DNA of 19,012 nucleotides from Mucidula mucida (taxonomy: Eukaryota; Basidiomycota; Agaricomycetes; Agaricales; Physalacriaceae), in contig JADNYV010000641.1 in the NCBI GenBank assembly GCA_015501055.1, positions 1 to 19,012 on the forward strand, given 5' to 3'. The notes under the pieces were generated by a model. The model saw only the letters and a list, made by a program, of their open reading frames with translations, ran no database searches and was not told the origin of the DNA. Below, in pieces: positions 1 to 9,313 of the stretch. Positions within the stretch are counted from its first letter, which is position 1, and the number at the start of each line of letters is the position of its first letter. Position numbers and translations under genes: made by a program.

Positions 1-2
1 GT

Positions 3-1799
3 CAATGTGGAAAGGCTTCACAAATCAAGCTTCCTCGCCTGAAAGGTCCCCCAAACGCATCAGACGATGAAGAAGACCAGACAGTAAAGCCCGTTGTCGT
101 GCAACAAGCACCCATCCCCGCTGATGCTATCCCAGCTGGGTCCACTTTAACCTCCCGGCTAGCCACGACTGCCTGGCGGGGTATCACGAACCAATCATCC
201 ATGGAACCTCCACCATCTCCCCTGTCTCCTACACCAGAAGAGAGGACTCCTTCCACAGAGACAGAAATAACCCCAGCAGACGGCAATATCCAAGTTGATT
301 CGTCGAATCTTCCCGCCACCACACGTTTGTGGGACTATGCGGAAAAGTTGAAGGAATCTGACGCAGCTGCCGCATTTGCTAAAGCAAGCAGCAACTGGCG
401 TGCCAAAGCATTATCAGGGTCCTGGGGTCTACGCAAGCCAAATACCTCGTCTGTTTCCCCTGATCCTGTTTCACAACTTCTCTCCCCTCCTGACGCCACA
501 CCCATGAAATCCAACGACCAACGACGTGGCTCTCTTCCAGGCCCCGATCGGACAGGCCTCTACTCACCTCCCACAAGACCCGCCTTTTTCAAACCTCCGC
601 GTGACAGTGTTATTTTCCCCGCAGCATTTTCCGCTCCAACGAGTCCCGAGGCAGCGACGCATAAGGAGTCAGAGTCTACTTTGAGTCGAACGAAGCATCT
701 GCAAGACTCTATCGCCTCACTTACGCGTGCCCCTACGACGCGGAAAAATGGTCCACGTCCTTTACTGTTGAATGCGACATCGCTTATCACTGAACGGCCA
801 TCTACGATCCCCACGAATCCTCATAAATCTGACGAGTGGGCCGAAGTGAACAAGAGTAAGATGCAAGGGCATGTGAGACGTCAGGATTCAATGTCGTCTA
901 TATCATCTTTGGCGCCCTCGCGATCGGGCGCGCAGCGGGGGGACTACGAGTCTGACGGAACACGAAGCAGACGAGTCATGCTCAACCGTAAATCTGTTTC
1001 TCCAATGGCTCCCAGTTTTCGCGCTGCTCGGCATACATCTTACTCTTCTTCGGGAACTTCTCCGAGAACCTCCCCCGATCGAGGTATGCAAAACCTGGCA
1101 TTCAGTCAAGGAGAAATTCTGCTAAATTCGAACGATGGCCCGGGTGCTGTCGCACAGTCACCATCATTGTATTCACCTCCTCTACAGACATCGCAGCATT
1201 CGCTGCCTTTGGAAACTAGATTACGGGAGCCAGAGATTTACCAAGAGAATGGCTTTGATCCAGCTATACCACTGGAAGCACTTCCACATCCACGCAAACT
1301 TGTACACAGAAAGACGCCCCCTACATCGCAGTACAGTGGTGATACGTCTGATTCTTCGGTCGCGGAAGCACCGCCAAAGAGTCCCAGATTACATTCCCGC
1401 CGCCAAGTCACTCGCCCTTCAACTCTCCGCCTTCAGGAAACGAACGAAGCCATACGTCCTCACTCAAAATCTTTAGATGTTCCTTGGCCGGAAGAAGAGA
1501 CTATATTCACCCCAAAGGCTTCAAGTTTTGAAGCAGACGCCACGTCTCCAACTCGCGTACAACGTCGAAAGCTATCGTCTGATGGGCATGTGGGCTCCGA
1601 GCATAGAGTTCGGAAAACATCTACAGAACGTCGTGTTCGGAAAATCTCGACTGAATCGCGAACCCGAAAAGTTTCGACAGAAACGTATAGGGCTTCCCGG
1701 AGAACTCGGGAAAGCGCAGCCGAAGAAGGCGATGATGAAGGTTACGATGATCTGCTCAGTGCATATGAGAGCGAGGAGGGATCCAAAACGTTTCGATAA
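3..1799 (+). CDS. C-terminal part of a large disordered Ser/Pro/Arg-rich protein (5' end outside window)
   Basis: The reading frame is open from base 3 to a TAA at 1797-1799, about 598 codons, with no upstream start needed, so the gene begins outside the window. No folded domain is visible. The protein is rich in Ser, Pro, Thr and Arg, with many SP/TP pairs and RxxS motifs, as in phospho-regulated disordered tails. One short helical-looking block begins RLWDYAEKLKESDAAAAF, near residues 109-126 of the visible part. The C-terminus carries a three-fold 9-residue repeat and then an acidic stretch (EEGDDEGYDD). The LWDYAEKLK block faintly recalls tails of fungal TBC-domain Rab-GAPs, but that is memory only and no TBC domain lies in the window. 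It converges on the PIG-H gene, whose stop is 110 bp beyond this one. Coding status is secure from frame length and composition; function is unknown. Confidence 0.72.
   Translation, partial: QCGKASQIKLPRLKGPPNASDDEEDQTVKPVVVQQAPIPADAIPAGSTLTSRLATTAWRGITNQSSMEPPPSPLSPTPEERTPSTETEITPADGNIQVDSSNLPATTRLWDYAEKLKESDAAAAFAKASSNWRAKALSGSWGLRKPNTSSVSPDPVSQLLSPPDATPMKSNDQRRGSLPGPDRTGLYSPPTRPAFFKPPRDSVIFPAAFSAPTSPEAATHKESESTLSRTKHLQDSIASLTRAPTTRKNGPRPLLLNATSLITERPSTIPTNPHKSDEWAEVNKSKMQGHVRRQDSMSSISSLAPSRSGAQRGDYESDGTRSRRVMLNRKSVSPMAPSFRAARHTSYSSSGTSPRTSPDRGMQNLAFSQGEILLNSNDGPGAVAQSPSLYSPPLQTSQHSLPLETRLREPEIYQENGFDPAIPLEALPHPRKLVHRKTPPTSQYSGDTSDSSVAEAPPKSPRLHSRRQVTRPSTLRLQETNEAIRPHSKSLDVPWPEEETIFTPKASSFEADATSPTRVQRRKLSSDGHVGSEHRVRKTSTERRVRKISTESRTRKVSTETYRASRRTRESAAEEGDDEGYDDLLSAYESEEGSKTFR
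1605..1685 (+). repeat. Three tandem 9-codon repeats inside the first gene (RVRKTSTER-like)
   Basis: Three consecutive 27-base units encode RVRKTSTER, RVRKISTES and RTRKVSTET. The DNA units have diverged at synonymous and non-synonymous sites while the RxRKxSTE core is kept. The pattern R-K-x-S-T-E fits a basophilic kinase site, which is inference. The repeat is followed directly by the acidic C-terminus. Confidence 0.75.
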
Positions 1800-1909
1800 T
1801 CCCTTGCGAATCTACCACATTGGTTGATCGTGAACGACACCCACGTTTTGCACTTTATTTGCAACTTCATCTAATATTTGACGTCTTTTATTTTATGGAT
1901 GTCCATGAT

Positions 1910-2563
1910 TCACATATCTATCTTGCTTTCGTCTAATATATCATGTATCCCATTATACACCTCAAGTAAGACTGGAAATCGCGGTAAAACGTTCTGGGAT
2001 ATCGGAGACTGTTAGTAGTCCCCTCTTGGAAACTATTCAGCATACCTCAAAAGCGACATGTATCGCCTGATGACCAGAAGGATCCTCAATCATGATTGCG
2101 AGGTAATAACGAACGTTCCAGCCAAAAAGTCCTTCGTTGATTATAACATCGCGAATGACTGTAAGTGGAATGAAGCGCCTTGTTGTTGTCGACATTTTCT
2201 TGAAACCATTTCGCGTTTCAAGTTGAATTCCGTGGCCAGGAAATACAATGACAGATTCTGCAACATAAAACATTGAGCGACGCGTATTTTAAAAAGGTAA
2301 CGCCTGGCGCACCAGATATATCAGAGGCCTGGTTGAGGAAGAGTATCACGAGTAATGACAGGGCGAGCCACCATTTCCAAGAAGACTAAACGACACTCTG
2401 TTACAATCAATAATCCGACACAAGAATGACTGACATGTCGATGGGCAAGCATGAGCCCAGCCAGCAAAAGATTGAGCCATTTCCATGGACCGCTAGAGGC
2501 AGATTTTAGGATGCGAAACTCGTGGAACGCTATCCCGTGGGTCACCACGAAGTCTTGAGGCAT
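1910..2563 (-). CDS. GPI15: PIG-H / Gpi15, subunit of the GPI-GlcNAc transferase
   Basis: PIG-H is a small ER-membrane subunit of the complex that moves GlcNAc from UDP-GlcNAc to phosphatidylinositol, the first step of GPI-anchor synthesis. I read three minus-strand exons: about 2563-2350, 2257-2046 and 1993-1910. Together they give about 169 residues, close to the human length of 188. Exon 2 has the family core (ESVIVFPGHGIQLET, then FIPLTVIRDVIINEGL and VRYYLAIM). Exon 3 completes it with FENVLPRFPVLLEVYNGI. The second intron (2045-1994) has donor GTATGC, a CTAAC branch site and CAG acceptor, and keeps frame. Exon 1 encodes the hydrophobic segment (WLNLLLAGLML...GLLIV). The first intron (about 2349-2258, 92 nt) is the least certain part. 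An in-frame TAG lies just upstream of the ATG at 2563, so either this is the start or a further 5' exon exists. Confidence 0.85.
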
Positions 2564-2997
2564 CAACGCATGCTATATGAGCGCTTAGACCAAAAGAGTG
2601 ATCGAGGCGCTGTCAGGGGTAGTGTCGTGGGAACTCGCTGCTTCCCTCTTCGAGATAGAACGGCCAAGAATTTGGATATCCAACAACTCTGCCTTTTAGA
2701 GTGGTACATTCCTCTGACAAAGTTTGAACTTGCAGTGAGCGTTTCCTTGAGTATTCACCGAAGGAATACTCACCATCCTGTTATGGATCACTTGGTTTCC
2801 AAGGCTTGGAGTGCGGGGATACTGTAGAGACTCTGGCTTATGAGGATACTTCTCTAACGAATGGCTCTTTCAAAGCTCCCGGTTCTGGAGCAATCTTGCA
2901 ATCACCAAGGACGGTATTGGTTATGGAATTATTTCCTGCAAGGTGCTGCCACTGTAACGCCGACGAGCTGTTTCTTTTGACCACCACGACGACCAAC
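2564..2997. promoter_or_regulatory. Divergent intergenic region between PIG-H and the membrane/Cys-rich gene
   Basis: These roughly 430 bases separate two divergently transcribed genes and should hold both promoters and 5' UTRs. Short open frames here show no family motif. No clear TATA box was found. A perfect 8-bp inverted repeat with a 7-base loop lies at 2749-2771 (arms GAGTATTC and GAATACTC). Confidence 0.45.
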
Positions 2998-4324
2998 ATG
3001 CCGTACGTTCCTTTTTCTGGTACTCGTCAACTTACGGGGAGCCGCTGACCCACGCTTCTCAGTAGTGATAGCCCGCCGCCGTATTACAATGGCACCTCAA
3101 ACGAAACCTTACCGCTCAAAGGTGGCCTGCGTTCTCATACTCGCAGCGCCAGCGTCATGCGTATCATTTTGGTCGTAGTCGTCTTTGGCTTGTGCTTCCA
3201 TGCCGTCGACGATTATTACAATACAGATCGACCGTCTGTCCGCGCTCGAATGCGATCCATGTGGGAGCAAGAGCAACGGGATCAAGAGGTCGCGTTCAAC
3301 GAAACACGCCGGGGGTGGGCAATGCAACGGCTGGAGTGGCTCTATGACTTTGCTGCCGAAAAGAATCGATTACAGGAAGACGGAACGATGAAGATGTCCT
3401 AGCTCGAGAAGCACGGAGGCAGCAAAAGATCAAGTGGGAACAAGAAGCTTCTGCTTGGCGCAAGAGCTTTAATACCACACGAATTCAATGGCTGCAGCAG
3501 TTCGAGGAGCAGAAGGCGTCGGCGCAGAAGGAGCTGAATCGACTACGCGAGGAACAAGTTCGACAAAGACAGAAGCACGATGAGGAACGAGTAACATTGG
3601 AAAGAGACTTAGAGAAGGCGAAGGAAGCTGCCAGATTGGACACAGAGAGGCGTTTGCGTGCGTACTTGACGTGGCGTGCTTTAACACCGCATCAGGAATG
3701 CATCTCGTACGGGACACGGATGTATGAGGCTGAGCTGATGAATGTCCCAGCTGACGCTGACGGACTAGCGTGGTGTCAGGATACTGCGATTCAAATTCAC
3801 AGTGTAAACTATCAACGCCCTACTTACTGTTCTCGTGATGCGGTATGACATTCCTGTTTTCTCCTTTCAGTGTCACTTAAACGTTGCTCATTAGCATACG
3901 ATCATGGGATACTGGAAGGTCGCGTCGAATGAGCCTACGTGTACGACATTCTGGGAGTCCTTTTTGGACAATGTGGGTTCCAGCCTGCGCTATTGTGCTA
4001 GTCATTTGATATGGTCTGAAGGGGTGTCTTGCTGCCGGTTCAGGTCAACGCGTATGTTCATTTCCTCGTGCTTCTCCTATCTTTAATCCTCCATTAGCGA
4101 TATGAAGCCCACCTTGGAAACCACCAGTGGCGCCCTGGGGAAACTGGAAGGAAATGTGTTCTACAACACCTGCTACCTTCAACGGTATGCACTTCGACTC
4201 GCCTCATATGTGCGAGAATAGAGTAAGTCGAGCTGACATTTTCTTCATTGTGGAAGCTGAGAGTCGTTTACAGGGCAAGCGGGGTATTTATGGTATATGG
4301 CTTTCGAGGGACGAACATTGCTGA
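2998..4324 (+). CDS. Membrane-anchored coiled-coil protein with Cys-rich C-terminal domain; two frame breaks
   Basis: Proposed exons are 2998-3002, 3063-3842, 3895-3972, 4022-4051, 4098-4222 and 4274-4324. The N-terminus is short, followed by one membrane segment (RIILVVVVFGLCF). A long charged Arg/Glu/Gln coiled coil comes next (WEQEQRDQE through LERDLEKAKEAARLD). The C-terminal domain has spaced Cys and Trp (ECISYGTR, GYWKVASNEPTC, GCLAAGSG, NWKEMCSTTPATF, GKRGIYGIW). I recognise this as an unnamed Agaricomycete paralogue family of unknown function, from memory. Four downstream introns have good signals, and the last is GTAAGT...TTTACAG. The frame is lost twice, once near 3380-3396 after FAAEKNRLQEDG and once near 4130-4142 before NWKEMC. 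Each needs one extra base, and each site is next to a short A or G run. It is either a young pseudogene or a real gene with sequence errors. The 5' intron (3003-3062, GTACGT donor) is inferred. Confidence 0.6.
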
Positions 4325-4766
4325 GTCTGGAGTTACTCCAAATTTTGTGTATTAAGTCGCTCTAATTCCGGAAAGGTTTGTGAGTATGCAGGGAACGCTG
4401 AACACAATTGGATAAGTATCTGCTCTCGTGATACAAAGACTCATGATCAAGGGTGCACTACCGAGGTTGAATACTCTCTGATTGTGAAGGACATATGTTT
4501 CGCACAACAGGTAATTTAGAGAGGGACTGTTAAAAGAAGTCGCTCATCCGCCCCTCGAGTACAGTCTTCAACTTGGACTCGATCTTCATCCCAATCCCGC
4601 AAGGACGGACCTAGTACTCCTACCTATTTTACCGCAGTACCTGCTTCACTCTCACATCAGCTGACCCTTTGTCCAGTTTCCTCCGGGCCGCGAATAACAA
4701 GTCCCCAAGGTTCATCAGGTATGTATATATGAGCGGCTACTCGACATTACTTCCTGGCAAGCTGCG
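4325..4766. promoter_or_regulatory. Upstream region of the SMP-30-like gene, with TATA box
   Basis: These 442 bases between two same-strand genes contain no recognisable coding frame. A TATATAT stretch at 4724-4730 lies 37 bp upstream of the ATG at 4767, a position consistent with a core promoter TATA box. The first part presumably carries the 3' UTR and polyadenylation signals of the upstream gene. Confidence 0.5.
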
Positions 4767-6388
4767 ATGCTCTCTCAGAACGTCCTCCTCATACTTGCTG
4801 GCACGGCACTTGGCCATACATTACCACCGAACACTGTGGTAAGCTACACGATTACCCTCCGCTTAAAACTCCTTGACGAGTTCTATCTTTAGCTGATGAA
4901 ACCGTCCTCGTTCGCAGTCATGGGCCCGAACGCGACATTCCGACAATCTGCTTTCGACCCAGCTGAATACTTCAATCCGACAAACTCCAGGCCGCCGTTC
5001 TTCCAGGCGTTCGACGCGTCTTTCTTCGACGTTTTGGGCGATTCGCCGTCTATACATCAAGTCGCAGAAAACGCGACATGGGCGTTCGCCCATGAGGGTC
5101 CTGTTTATATTCCATATACCGATGAAGTCATCTTCGCCAGTAGGGCCGGTGGGGACTTGAGCTTTAGTGATTGGGACAACAACAATCAGATGTGCAAGAT
5201 CAGCATGTCCGACATCGAGTCCGCGTTGGAGGCTGCAGGAGACGAACAGATCTCTGTTCCTTATACGGTCGTAAGTTTTCGTGTTCGTTCTGCATTTCCG
5301 CTACCTGATCATATATCTCATGCTAGCTTGATATCAATGAGGATATTCAGATGGCGAATGGCGGCACTGGACCGTTCGAAGGCGAAGTGCTTGTTATTAC
5401 TTCGGGACGTGGATATCTTCCTCCTTCCATCGTTCGCCTTAATCCCTATCCGCCATTCAAGACGACAGTTATACTCGACAACTATTTTGGTATATTCCGT
5501 ACTTGCCGGTCGACTGCTAACGAAGTCGGGAACTCTCAGGGCGTCAGTTCAACTCGCTGAATGATATTAAAGTACATCCTAGTGGCAATCTATTCTTCAC
5601 AGATCCGACGTAAGCACACTGGTCTGCGGCACGTCTATCATTGATCGTTTGGCTTACAGTTATGGATATCTCATTCGTTTCCGCCCTATGCCTCTCCTAC
5701 CGACGCAAGTATATCGTTTAGATCCGCGTACTGGTTCTGTCCGTGTCGTAGCTGATCAAATCGGTCTCCCGAATGGTATTGCGTTCTCTCCAGATGGTTC
5801 GACCGCCTATATGTGCGTTTCTTGGACTCCTGTCTGACTGCTAGCCTGACGATACCGACTTCAGTACCGGCACAGTCAGCCGGGCTGGCTTCCTCGGCGT
5901 AAATCAGACCCTTCCGGCTACCATGCAAGTCTTCGGTCCTCTGCCCCTTCGTAGGTATAACCAAGGAACGAATCATCATCAGATACGCGTACGACGTCGA
6001 TGAAGAGACACAAGCCTTCCAAAACAGAAGAGTATTTGCCTACATCGAGACCTCAGTGATAGATGGTAAACCACTCCAAGCAGAGTCTCTTCCCTCAGTA
6101 ACTCTCTTTCAAACGCAAAGGTATCAACGTTGATAGTAACGGCAACATATACGGATCTGCCACAGATGGTGTTCACGCAAGTCAAAGAATGATTTTGACA
6201 TGTCCTCATACTCACTATATTGCTCACAGGTTTTTAACATCAACGGAATGCTAATAGGCAAATTTTACTTGAACGAAAACACGGCAAACATGGTGTTCGC
6301 AGGACCCGGGCGTTTCCTTATCCTTGCTGAAACGAAGATATACCTTGCTCGTATTGCAGCGGCAGGTCTGCCTCCAGCATCTCCTTAG
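4767..6388 (+). CDS. Secreted SMP-30/gluconolactonase-like beta-propeller protein
   Basis: Nine exons fit with every phase matching: 4767-4838, 4893-5270, 5327-5489, 5540-5609, 5660-5812, 5865-5924, 5983-6065, 6121-6176 and 6230-6388. They encode about 397 residues. The first exon is a signal peptide (MLSQNVLLILAGTALG), so export is likely. SMP-30/lactonohydrolase motifs follow in order: MANGGTGPFEGEVLVI, SIVRLNP, FNSLNDIKVHPSGNLFFTDP, QVYRLDP, LPNGIAFSPDG, ANMVFAGPGR and LILAETKIYLARI. The Asn-Asp and Asn-Gly motifs are where family members bind a divalent metal. Members hydrolyse sugar lactones, but the substrate cannot be read from sequence and many fungal members are uncharacterised. Introns are 50-58 nt; two use GC donors (5925-5982 and 6177-6229). 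No frame break is seen. The stop lies 85 bp from the end of the convergent F-box-like gene. Confidence 0.88.
5925..5982 (+). other. GC-AG intron (58 nt) in the SMP-30-like gene
   Basis: The donor is GCAAGT and the acceptor ATCAG. Removing it joins ...CTTPATAT-type codons so that ACC AT + A TAC gives PATIYAYDVDEETQAF, the family sequence, without a stop. Retaining it breaks that reading, and no GT donor in the area restores it. Confidence 0.75.
6177..6229 (+). other. Second GC-AG intron (53 nt) in the SMP-30-like gene
   Basis: The donor is GCAAGT directly after GGT GTT CAC, and the acceptor is CTCACAG. Splicing joins DGVH to VFNINGML in phase 0, which matches the DGVxVxNxxGxLxGK pattern of the family. 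It has the same hexamer donor as the other GC-AG intron of this gene. Confidence 0.75.
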
Positions 6389-6473
6389 GGCGAGGAAGAA
6401 CGCGACGATGAGATGACATAAATCTTCAAACAGGTACAATACTCGTACAGACTTCTTGATCATACAAATTTCC

Positions 6474-7816
6474 TTATACTACAGTGTGCGTCAGCATCTG
6501 CGATGCCTTGTATTCATGGTACACGTCCTTTACTTCTGCATTAACCACAACGAACTGAACGCGGTGATTGCACTGAGGAAAAGCCTTCATGCTTTCTTGT
6601 CTGTTATCGACCAAGTTCTGGAGGGTTACCCTAGAGCACTGGGGCACTAGTGAACCACTTGCGATGATAAAGCGAACGCGAATCGACTTATCGAGCTCCC
6701 ATTGATTTAGCATTCTTCCAAATCCAAGGAAGAACGATTCGTGCCAGTGCCAATTGCGTAATGGATCCCAGGGGAAGATGATGTCTAAGTATTGCAGCCT
6801 CTTGGGATCAAGGTCCGGCCAGTGAGGTTGTGTGATTGTCTCTAACCAGTTTCTGGCCACTGCGACGTGAAGGGACTGCAAGACAAAGTGGATGACGAAA
6901 AGACCCATGATTCTTGATATGAAAGATGCGCCTAATGCGATGTTATCAGATGCTGACAGACGGATGTCCTGTCTGTTACATACTAACAGCATATGGAACA
7001 GAGAGGTAGAGGAATATCAACCGCCCTTGGAAACTGTTCATGACCTTCCTGATGTCGTCCATATTGGGTTCGCTTGAAAAGATACGCATGGGGTCTCTGA
7101 CGATGAACAGGCGAGAGACATTCCTGCGGAGGGAAAGATAATCATTGGGGATTAGATGGAAAAAGGGGGTATCACTGTCGGCAAGTGTTAGCTCGCGAAT
7201 GATAGGATCATATTGATGCCAATCCAGAGTAGACACCGGGGGGGGGTGTAGTAGGACCATACATTCCCTACATGAACGCGAACGAGCTCGAGAGACGTGA
7301 GATGCGGGTAGCCCAGAAGGAATCGTGTTAATTTTCCTAAGCACCCTTGTGTGCCCAGCGCGAGTAACTTTGTAACGATAGACTCGTTATAGAGGCGGCA
7401 GGTGGCAATATACCGTGCAAGACGGCGTGAGAGATGAATTGTGAATCAACATCGAGGCCCTCGAGATGTAGGTGTAGGACTTGGGAGAGCTGAGCGATGT
7501 TGGGGTGTACCAGCGATGTTTCACCTCCCGGCGTAATAGAAAGCAGTCCTTGAAAGGACGCGTTTCAACATGAATCGGGAGGCGAGAACTGCCAGTGAAC
7601 GGCGTGAACGAGATCGACTATGTCCCTATTGGAATTGAGCAGATCGTAAAACTGTTGAGTGTTGTGTGTGTTGAGATGTACGTCGCGGTAAAATAGAATG
7701 CGAGCACGCTTCCCAAACTCTGGCCCGGATCGGATTAGGTTTAAAAGGGCAGCTTTATCCTCTGACAGTTCGTCGGTGATTTCGTCCAGAAGCTCCTGCG
7801 CGAATGCGCCGGCCAT
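6474..7816 (-). pseudogene. F-box/LRR-like gene with an internal stop and two frame breaks
   Basis: The N-terminus starting at 7816 (AQELLDEITDELSEDKAALL, then RILFYRDVHL and DIVDLVHAVHW) resembles Agaricomycete F-box proteins, whose F-box binds Skp1 in SCF ubiquitin ligases. Leucine-rich strands follow (LSQVLHLHLEGLDV, LLGYPHLTSLELVRV, IIRELTLADSD). The coding sense is interrupted by TGA at 7567-7565, by a lost base near 7345-7340 (WAHKGA to GKLTRFLL), and by another in the C9 run at about 7246-7238 (WSYYTPP to PVSTLDWHQ). Downstream, a well-formed 52-nt intron (6983-6932, GTATGT donor, GATAAC branch, TTAG acceptor) joins the last two frames in phase. The total is about 400 codons. Both frame breaks fit loss of one base in a short homopolymer, so the choice between decay and sequence error is open. 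The F-box assignment rests on resemblance, not on a decisive motif. Confidence 0.55.
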
Positions 7817-8254
7817 GTAATTTTGGAGGAAGTTTAGATCTGCCCATCTTCACTGGAATAATCTACAGACTCGGTGTGTTGAATGCGCACATTTAGTGTT
7901 GGGTTATCGTCGCAGTGGTGAGAAGAAGACAAAGTCTTTCAATAGTGTCGCACCCGCACGCTGGTCTGTCTCGGTTTGTGCCTGCCGGTAAGAATCAGAG
8001 GCAGCTTCTGCATTTTTGCGGTTCTGTCGAAAACTCAACACCTCTGAGCTCGGCGACGTTGTGCTAGGCCATGATGAGAATAAGTGGTATTCATGGCCTT
8101 GCAGAGACAGGTATCTAGTTGCAAAACTGGTGGAAAGCTGACCGCGGTGGTCACCACGAAGTCTTCGAGTATATCGACGCGATGAGCGCAAAAATTAAGA
8201 TTCAGTCGTGGGAACATTTAAGTTCTCTTCTCATACTCTCAGTCTGCCTCCAAC
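7817..8254. promoter_or_regulatory. Divergent intergenic region upstream of the dioxygenase gene
   Basis: This stretch of 438 bases lies between the divergent F-box-like and dioxygenase genes. Open frames of 60-95 codons exist on the minus strand but have no domain, start context or splice support that I trust. Positions 8149-8165 carry a 17-base sequence also found at 2540-2556. No TATA box was recognised. Confidence 0.4.
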
Positions 8255-9274
8255 ATGGCCAAGAAGACGGGAAACAAGTCTCAGCGAGCAGACAAGGCAC
8301 CTGCTCATCCAGAAGTTGATCAGTATGCCATAAAGAACATTTTGACAAAGCTTCAGTTCAATGTGAAACGGGATCTTGAGTGCCGAGTTGTTATGGACGA
8401 CCAGATACTGGTGATTGATGTATGCCGCCTATGTTATCAACTGCGTAGTGCTTCAATGACTTCGTTCGTTTTCACTGTAGAACTTGCTATCGCTCAAAGA
8501 ATGCCGGGCTGTTATTGCGGCTGCTGATGCCTTTCCGCTTGAAATGACACCAGCAAAGCGTCGAGGGGAAGCAGACAGATTTAATTGTGAGTATATGCCC
8601 TCAGATTTCGGCGTAAGCTATAACGTTCACGATAATCAATCGAGATCGGTTCAGCATCGACGCGCCGGAGTTCGCAGAACGTTTGCGTGCGCTGTTACTC
8701 CCGCATTTACCTCTTTTACCTCCTTCAAGAGCGTTAAAGAAATCTAAGGATGCCTTCCCTCCAAGGCACCCTGTCGCTTTGAATCCTAACATCCGATTCT
8801 ATAAATATGTAACTGATCAACACTTCGGGTCACTACTCTTCTATACGTTTGGAGGTTGGTTGAGACTCATTATCTCTTCAGGCCCCATTACGATGATTAT
8901 GTGCTCGATGAACAAAGTGGACAAATGTCAGAATGGACTTTGTTGATCTACCTAACCGGCCAGGAAGATGGCGTGGAAGGTGGGGAGGTAAACATGTTTC
9001 CCCGATCTCAGAGTCACTCAGATACTGATTCGCTTGGCACACTGTAGACCATATTCTACAAGGACGAAAAATGTCATCTTTCCGAGACGATTGTCGCTCC
9101 GTTGACGCGTGGCGCTGCACTTCTGCATAGGTCAATGAGAGCATTGAATCCCGACTTGGATCTAACAATTATTGTAGACATGGCCCCGACTGTATGTTGC
9201 ATGAAGGATCCAAGGTCCTGACAGGGACTAAATATGTTCTTCGATCCGACCTGATGTTCAAGGATATATTATAA
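8255..9274 (+). CDS. Prolyl 4-hydroxylase-type 2-oxoglutarate/Fe(II) dioxygenase
   Basis: Six exons fit in phase: 8255-8419, 8481-8586, 8645-8828, 8882-8987, 9048-9130 and 9178-9274, giving 246 residues. Enzymes of this fold hydroxylate a substrate using O2, 2-oxoglutarate and Fe(II). The iron site is visible as HYD (His154, Asp156) and a distal His in MLHEGSK (His223). Lys233, ten residues after the distal His, matches the spacing of the 2-oxoglutarate-binding Lys in prolyl 4-hydroxylases. The core also has SEWTLLIYLTG and GVEGGETIFY, typical of fungal P4H-like proteins. There is no signal peptide, and the N-terminus is Lys-rich, so a cytosolic or nuclear role is more likely than collagen-type secretion. 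The substrate is unknown. All introns are 47-61 nt GT-AG. The stop lies 39 bp from the stop of the convergent helicase gene. No frame anomaly is present. Confidence 0.88.
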
Positions 9275-9313
9275 GTCAATATACACTATATCACACAGTG
9301 GGATATCGGACGG

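Noticed and set aside
2806..3048. 80-codon frame ending just before the membrane/Cys-rich gene
   Set aside because: Only its MPYVPFS end could matter as an alternative first exon. The rest shows no coding signature, and a GTACGT donor two bases into the second codon gives a better in-phase join.
7904..8217. Minus-strand frames of 60 and 95 codons upstream of the dioxygenase gene
   Set aside because: They have no motif, no splice support and only tens of bases to the divergent ATG at 8255. One contains DFVVT, as PIG-H does, but only through the shared 17-mer.
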